Under the pieces are notes generated by a model, which worked only from the letters and a program-made list of their open reading frames with translations, did not search any database and was not told where the DNA came from. A DNA stretch of 32,747 nt from Cladosporium sp. IMV 00045 (lineage: Eukaryota; Ascomycota; Dothideomycetes; Cladosporiales; Cladosporiaceae): the NCBI GenBank assembly GCA_001931905.2, contig MSJI02000586.1, forward strand, positions 1 through 32,747, written 5' to 3'. Position 1 is the first letter of the stretch, and every line of letters starts with the position of its first letter. The translations under genes were made by a program, and so were the position numbers. This document shows, piece by piece, positions 28,801-32,747 of the stretch.

Positions 28801-31154
28801 TCTTGGGTTACTACGGCACCACCGAAGAACGCTCATTGAAACGCCGCGGCTGGGTCAACGACCCGCATCACGACCAAAAAGACAAGCGTGGCTACAATGT
28901 CGTGGTCACCTCATACAACATCGCACTCAAGGACATCAATGCTCTTCGCAATGTCAAATGGCATTACATGATCCTCGATGAAGCCCACAACATCCGCAAC
29001 TTCAACAGTCAACGATTCCAGGTTCTCATTCGTTTGCGCACAAAGGCTCGTTTACTGCTGACGGGTACGCCATTACAAAACTCGTTGACAGAGCTTTGGT
29101 CTCTGCTCACTTTCCTTGCTGCTGGAGATGAAGACGATGCTGCCCATCATGGCACACTCGAGGAGTTCCTGACCAACTGGAAGGAGCCAGTGAAGGAGAT
29201 TTTCGATCGAGGCGTGCAAACTCTATCCGACGAGGCATCGCGTGTGGTTGGTCAGCTGCACATGTCACTGCGGCCGTTTATGCTTCGTCGTCTGAAGTCA
29301 GAAGTGGAAAAGGATCTGCCGAAGAAGACAGAGCACACCGTGGTCTGTAAACTTTCGAAGAGGCAACGTGAGCTTTACCAAGACTATATGGGCCTTGCCG
29401 ATACGAAAGCCAAACTCAAGCAGGGCAACGCGGTTTCAGCGGGCAAAGTCCTCCTGTCTCTCAGACGTGTCTGCAATCATCCGGATCTGTTCGACCCAAG
29501 ACCTATCCAAACCAGCTTTGCGATGGACCGGAGCCCACTAGATCATTTCGCCATCAAAGAGAAGCTTGTGAGATCACTGCTAGGCGAGCAACTCGATACG
29601 CCACATGGCCTTCTCATTGCCAGAAACGAGGCGTTGGGGAAGTACCGCTGCCGTCGATCAAAGCAGCTTTCTGGCGCGCATCATCTCCGCCGCCAGGTTA
29701 CCGAGCTCGAAAAGGGTCTCGGTCAGGCTAAACACGATTTCACCACCATCTCAGGTTGCCAAGCTTTCCAACGATACCGTCAGCGCGAAGGTAGATTGGC
29801 GCAAATTCGCGACGCTGTTATTTTCACCGAGGCGACCTTCTCGAAGGCACCAATCTACGGGTCTGATTTGAGGGAAGTGCTTACAGTTCGAGGCACGAAG
29901 GCTTCCTTGGGCTGTGCAGTTCTCGGAAGCCTTTCCATGACCACGCCGAACGCAGACACGAGGGTCGGTCCTGCTGAATTCACGCTCGCGGAACGCGCTT
30001 TCGATCGACTTCAGTCCAGCAGCACGCTGATTCAAAGAAGCATCCCTTCGCTCGACCGGTACGGCGAAAGATTCCAGGATACACTCACTCGCTTCGCATT
30101 CTGCACGCCTGAAGCTACGGCGCCAATTCTCAAATACGCCATGCCTGCCAAGACGCAAAGCCTGATTCGAGCGAACCTGACTTATCCATTTGATTCTGAT
30201 TTCGCTCACGAAGCCCGGGTACGCAACAGCATTGTGTTCCCAGACTCGCGTCTGCTCGTCTACGACAGTGGCAAGCTTCAGGCTCTGACTGTGCTGCTTC
30301 GTCAACTCCAAGCAAAGGGTTCTCGATGCCTCATCTTCACGCAGATGACCTTTGCCTTGGACATCCTCGAGCGCTTCCTGAACTTGCTTGGTCTAACGTA
30401 CTTGCGTCTTGACGGCAGCACCAGTCCTGAGCGACGCCAATTCATCACAACAGAATTCAACCATCCCGAGTCAAAGTACCAATGCATGATCCTGTCGTCC
30501 CGCGCTGGAGGTGTTGGCCTCAACTTGACGGGCGCCAGCTCCGTCATCTTCTTCGACCTCGACTGGAATCCGCAGATGGACAAGCAGTGTATGGATCGCG
30601 CACATCGCATTGGTCAAGTGCGTGACGTTGAAGTCTTCAAGATGGTCAGCGAAAAGACGGTGGAAGAGAACATTCTGCGCCGCGCGAACCAAAAGTCTCT
30701 ACTCGACCAAGCAGTCATCCAAGAGGGTCGCTTCACCACAGACTACAACGCCCCTCCCAAATCCAAATCGCAAAGCGAAGAGCCCGACGACGTCTCCGCC
30801 GCCATCGATCGCTTTCTGTCCGGCGGCGACAAAGCCATCGCCAAAACAATCGAGTCCGTCGAAGACAAGGAAGACGTGCAAGCGGCGCAGCAAGCGCGCA
30901 AAGAAGAGCAACAAGACGCAGACGAATTCGCAGACCGCTCGAGCAAGGGACCCTCCGTCCCGCCCACACCAGGCGCTACCGGGCCGGACGAGGACGAGGA
31001 CGACGCCATCAATCGCGAAGGACACGTAGACGGCTACATGATTAGACTCGTGGAGGAGTCGCTGAAGGGCGTGCCTTTCGTGCCGCCCAAGCCGGAGAGA
31101 AGGCTCGACAAGCATGGACGCGATCCGAGCCACAGGCCAAAGAAGCGGAGATAG
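25836..31154 (+). CDS. swr1: SWR1 chromatin-remodelling ATPase (H2A.Z exchange)
   Basis: Catalytic subunit of the SWR1 complex, which swaps H2A-H2B for H2A.Z-H2B in nucleosomes. It is a 1772-residue uninterrupted frame. The ATG at 25836 is taken as start; the preceding TTG is not used. The N-terminus is disordered and basic. The HSA domain, which binds actin and Arp4, lies about 445-550 and carries HYLRHLQ-type helices (LASHALYLRHLQLREKQ). A long acidic Asp/Glu/Ser region (about 570-800) fits the H2A.Z-H2B chaperone segment. The Snf2 ATPase starts near 911: DEMGLGKT at 937-944 (Walker A), DEAH at 1048-1051, LLTGTPLQNSLTELW, then the long SWR1/INO80-type insertion. CNHPDLFDPRPIQTSFAM is SWR1-like rather than INO80-like. 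The second lobe has SSRAGGVGLNLTGA and DRAHRIGQ at 1587. All motifs look intact. The tail is basic (RPKKRR). Confidence 0.96.
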   Translation: MTAPAPPDLEENTPAESKHDIIDAFPSKEGDTAAGAPQENADAPSNHATGPAGIKEEMSNGVNGHAAEGDGAYESSETATTLRPAPQPSTKRRESEAAEAGVPDVKEKLDKKRKRAPSPPWQFPTAETSTIKTADGRRVSARFGTGTSTPVASESEGRVRSNSSRANSQSRPPSPPWKKFAAAGPTTIQVDGKRKSGRVNREVTGTPQPKRVSPRTKKTVDKLAKEEQIPMAKSKAKEKVDTDTPIKKPTRESSRLSRGTGDQARIEDLKARIAELEPSRSFDSPDVAIDSKSTSKKKRAGAETARRPSSPTSDRKLRKTSDASHSPEATRPGLKLKLRRQSNFVPVAPPHPNAIPPSPPRPPRLNLYQVIENLELKEQQQPYSENERGPPTREEFSIRHQKAAEQEAVMRQKLLDAAQPGKPLSEEVCSIYRDDQIQKEPPPQYGHQDHLASHALYLRHLQLREKQNHRQIAKKLAYEALDYWKMKRGPTEEDLRAEADKMFKLIAKQVAFDMRAKWEMVQKYVDDRRRAQWEEQQEIKRQERLNKQLEWSQNMVARQRGEAGSDAEMSDADENSIGDVSSSDQESSSDGEEDSEENMTDSASDAVSADEEEDEGDMDQDALAAYLAQRDTSPPKPKSQTVDKLYNDDEQDASDEETAGTGDTPKAHRDTVDESAAEPDNVASESNATTPALVQNAPGSPMDAVASDQAPDAEDSEANGEQPQPTSKSAHVDPDRKSDDGLSSDESTDMDSEDYDSDEDMDDSNDEGSEGSEDDDEQSDSSEDPRHSNSLWALFSAKEKKALGLPTPVTSAEENYMEEEREAGQTKTDSGAQANAAEGETQAPSLEVQNAEDKDTVMDDATADLPNGDDMSLRAPHSLLDTSAPGTPMSQSRSDTQGKPHVSQPTLLRGDLRSYQQAGLDWLASLYRNKTNGILADEMGLGKTIQTISLLAYLAEQHDVWDTHLVIVPTSVILNWVTEFQKFLPGFRVLGYYGTTEERSLKRRGWVNDPHHDQKDKRGYNVVVTSYNIALKDINALRNVKWHYMILDEAHNIRNFNSQRFQVLIRLRTKARLLLTGTPLQNSLTELWSLLTFLAAGDEDDAAHHGTLEEFLTNWKEPVKEIFDRGVQTLSDEASRVVGQLHMSLRPFMLRRLKSEVEKDLPKKTEHTVVCKLSKRQRELYQDYMGLADTKAKLKQGNAVSAGKVLLSLRRVCNHPDLFDPRPIQTSFAMDRSPLDHFAIKEKLVRSLLGEQLDTPHGLLIARNEALGKYRCRRSKQLSGAHHLRRQVTELEKGLGQAKHDFTTISGCQAFQRYRQREGRLAQIRDAVIFTEATFSKAPIYGSDLREVLTVRGTKASLGCAVLGSLSMTTPNADTRVGPAEFTLAERAFDRLQSSSTLIQRSIPSLDRYGERFQDTLTRFAFCTPEATAPILKYAMPAKTQSLIRANLTYPFDSDFAHEARVRNSIVFPDSRLLVYDSGKLQALTVLLRQLQAKGSRCLIFTQMTFALDILERFLNLLGLTYLRLDGSTSPERRQFITTEFNHPESKYQCMILSSRAGGVGLNLTGASSVIFFDLDWNPQMDKQCMDRAHRIGQVRDVEVFKMVSEKTVEENILRRANQKSLLDQAVIQEGRFTTDYNAPPKSKSQSEEPDDVSAAIDRFLSGGDKAIAKTIESVEDKEDVQAAQQARKEEQQDADEFADRSSKGPSVPPTPGATGPDEDEDDAINREGHVDGYMIRLVEESLKGVPFVPPKPERRLDKHGRDPSHRPKKRR

Positions 31155-31750
31155 AGGACAGGAAGTGGGAGGTAAAAGTGTATGATCATTGTTTGATGGT
31201 GTTACGAGAGCCGGTCGGCGTGTATGATTATGTACAAAACAAGAAGAAGCACGAATACCTTTCTTTAGCGTTAATGAAAAGCAGGGCCGTCGTCTCCTGA
31301 CGCGGCTCAATAATCGTCTCGGCGTATCTTCAAATATTCGTGTCATTCGTGTAGACCAGAGAAGTCGCGCGTATTCCTCACGTGCTTTGGCGTTCGAGCT
31401 CCGATAGCGTTCTATGCCCATCGGCCTCAAAGGACAACAAGACCATACTGCCCTTGGGTGAATATCATTAAGTCATTTTCTACTTATGCTATTATGTTGT
31501 GATATTCTTTGAAACCACCGACTTAGCCGACCGAGCCGGCAACTGGGTATGTCGCGATATCGAATCGCCCGCTTGGCTTTGAAGCGTGTTTCTGGGAGGT
31601 TGTCACTGCTCTGCTCTGATTGGTAGAGAGGAATGTCATCAATAAAATCGACCATGATATATTCCAGTTTGCGAGGAACGGTACTTTTCGTTGTTGTATT
31701 TATCGATTTGAACTACAATTAATCCAAATTGAAACGATATCTCCAGGAAT
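31155..31750. promoter_or_regulatory. Upstream region of the ACR3 gene
   Basis: 596 bases between the SWR1 stop and the ACR3 start. It contains two copies of ATTCGTGT one base apart (31336-31343, 31345-31352), a CACGTG hexamer (31379-31384) and an AT-rich segment near the start codon. I see no match to the yeast Yap8 site TGATTAATAATCA. Confidence 0.4.
31633..31722 (+). other. Possible upstream ORF before ACR3 (29 codons)
   Basis: ATG at 31633 opens a 29-codon frame (an in-frame second ATG is at 31654) that stops at TAA 31720-31722, 28 bases before the ACR3 ATG. The predicted peptide has a hydrophobic middle (TVLFVVVF). Whether it lies inside the transcript is unknown. Confidence 0.3.
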
Positions 31751-32747
31751 ATGGACACACCAGAGCGAGGCGCACTGCGGAAAGCAGACGAAGAAGCCGG
31801 ATTCGAACCGACGAAGGAACAATTGAGATATCAAAGCGATGATGTTGCACGACATGGTTCGAAAGAAGGTAAGTTGGGAAGAAAGAGAAGGTATCAGTAC
31901 CAGATAAGACAACAGGCTAATCGATCAAAGAAACACAAACCCCGAACACAGAAGAACCCCCACCACCACCATTCAAAGGCCTCTCGATCCTCGACCGCTT
32001 CCTCGTAATCTGGATCCTCCTCGCCATGGCCATCGGGATAATCCTCGCCAACCTGGTCCCCGAAACCGGTCCCGCCCTGCAACGCGGCACCTTCGTCGGC
32101 GTCAGCGCCCCCATAGCCGTCGGCCTGCTGGTGATGATGTACCCGATCCTGTGCAAAGTGCGCTTCGAGACGCTGCACCTGCTCTTCCGCACGCGCGAGC
32201 TCTGGAAGCAGATCGCCATCAGCTTCGTGCTTAACTGGATTCTCATGCCGCTCTTCATGACCGCTCTGGCCTGGGCCTTCCTGCCTGACCGCGAAGGGCT
32301 GCGGGACGGGTTAATTTTCGTCGGAGTCGCGCGCTGCATCGCTATGGTTCTCATTTGGACGGATCTCGCGGGCGGTGATGCGGATTACTGTGCCGTGCTG
32401 GTCGCGTTCAACAGTCTGCTGCAGATCGTGCTGTTTGCGCCGCTTGCGGTTTTCTACGTGCAAATCGTGTCGCGCAAGTCCGGCAGCAGCATTGACGGGG
32501 ATATCTACGAGAAAGCGGCCACGTCCGTCGCGGCTTACCTCGGAATTCCGCTCGCGGCGGCGATTGTCACGAGGCTTGTGTTGAGAGGTTTGATCGGGGA
32601 GTACAGATACCAGCACTATTTCATCCGGTACATAGCGCCTTGGTCCCTCATCGGCTTGCTCTACACCATCATCGTGCTCTTCGGTTCGCAGGGCTTGCAC
32701 GTCGTCGAGCAGATCACTTCCGTGCTGCGGGTTTGCGCGCCGCTCGT
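31751..32747 (+). CDS. acr3: ACR3-type arsenite efflux permease (3' end outside window)
   Basis: Plasma-membrane carrier of the bile/arsenite/riboflavin transporter superfamily that expels arsenite, giving arsenic resistance. Exon 1 (31751-31868) encodes a hydrophilic N-terminus. An 83-base intron (31869-31951, GTAAGT donor, CAG acceptor) follows, and exon 2 runs to the window edge; the join is in phase 1 and produces EEPPPPPFKGLSILDRF. Membrane helices include LVIWILLAMAIGIILANLVP and FVGVSAPIAVGLLVMMYP. The signature ARCIAMVLIWTDLAGGD holds the conserved cysteine (Cys168 here), equivalent to the residue shown to be essential in characterised Acr3 proteins. About 304 residues are present; full proteins are about 400, so several C-terminal helices are missing. 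No arsenate reductase is visible upstream; any partner gene would lie downstream, outside the window. Confidence 0.94.

Noticed and set aside
30699..31430. 243-codon minus-strand frame over the SWR1 3' end
   Set aside because: Most of it is antisense to the SWR1 tail, and the rest covers the 3' flank with no recognisable motif.
31780..31870. tRNA-like T-arm on the minus strand: GTCGG stem, TTCGAAT loop, CCGGC stem
   Set aside because: The arm pairs well, but no matching acceptor stem, D-arm or anticodon arm can be formed at the right distance, and the bases are explained by ACR3 exon 1 (GFEPTKEQ).

Overview
The window looks like nuclear DNA of a filamentous ascomycete (Pezizomycotina). The evidence is gene-dense DNA, introns of about 50 to 85 bases with GTAAG-type donors, and fungal-type families such as MCR1, RTC3/SBDS-like, PSY4/PPP4R2, ACR3 and SWR1. 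Two proteins carry an LPxELRNxI motif common in Dothideomycetes, so that class is my guess, but it rests on remembered family distribution. I see no transposon, CRISPR array, rRNA or credible tRNA.

Layout. 1-965 (-): 5' part of mitochondrial NADH-cytochrome b5 reductase. 2391-2902 (-): RTC3-like SBDS-domain protein with three exons. 3689-5023 (-): a disordered, coiled-coil protein of unknown function. 5024-7445: about 2.4 kb without a supportable gene. 7446-9239 (+): secreted GH18 chitinase with an N-terminal Thr/Pro-rich stalk. 9441-10949 (-): MFS transporter, convergent with the chitinase. 11948-13657 (-): PP4 regulatory subunit 2. 14139-15095 and 15704-16342 (-): two diverged LRNxI-motif (2EXR/F-box-like) proteins. 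16653-17492 (-): membrane-anchored conserved fungal protein of unknown function. 18347-21055 (+): VIT plus VWA domain protein. 22083-22932 (+): secreted or membrane Gly/Ser-rich, Cys-containing protein. 23594-24305 (+): PrxQ/BCP-type peroxiredoxin. 24828-25480 (-): complex I subunit NDUFB8. 25836-31154 (+): SWR1 chromatin-remodelling ATPase, divergent from NDUFB8. 31751-32747 (+): 5' part of an ACR3 arsenite efflux permease.

The genes do not form an obvious pathway or biosynthetic cluster. Most are housekeeping: redox and mitochondria (mcr1, NDUFB8, peroxiredoxin), chromatin (SWR1), phosphatase regulation (PP4R2) and stress or detoxification (RTC3, ACR3, perhaps the MFS pump). Intron-exon structures were worked out by hand from splice signals, reading-frame continuity and family resemblance; they give closed frames but have not been checked against transcripts.

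I did not find a clearly new biological system. The observations most worth a second look are a 9-codon upstream ORF whose stop overlaps the SWR1 start codon, strong within-gene flips of coding-strand C/G bias, the reversed domain order of the chitinase, the adjacent pair of LRNxI proteins, and several conserved-looking proteins of unknown function.
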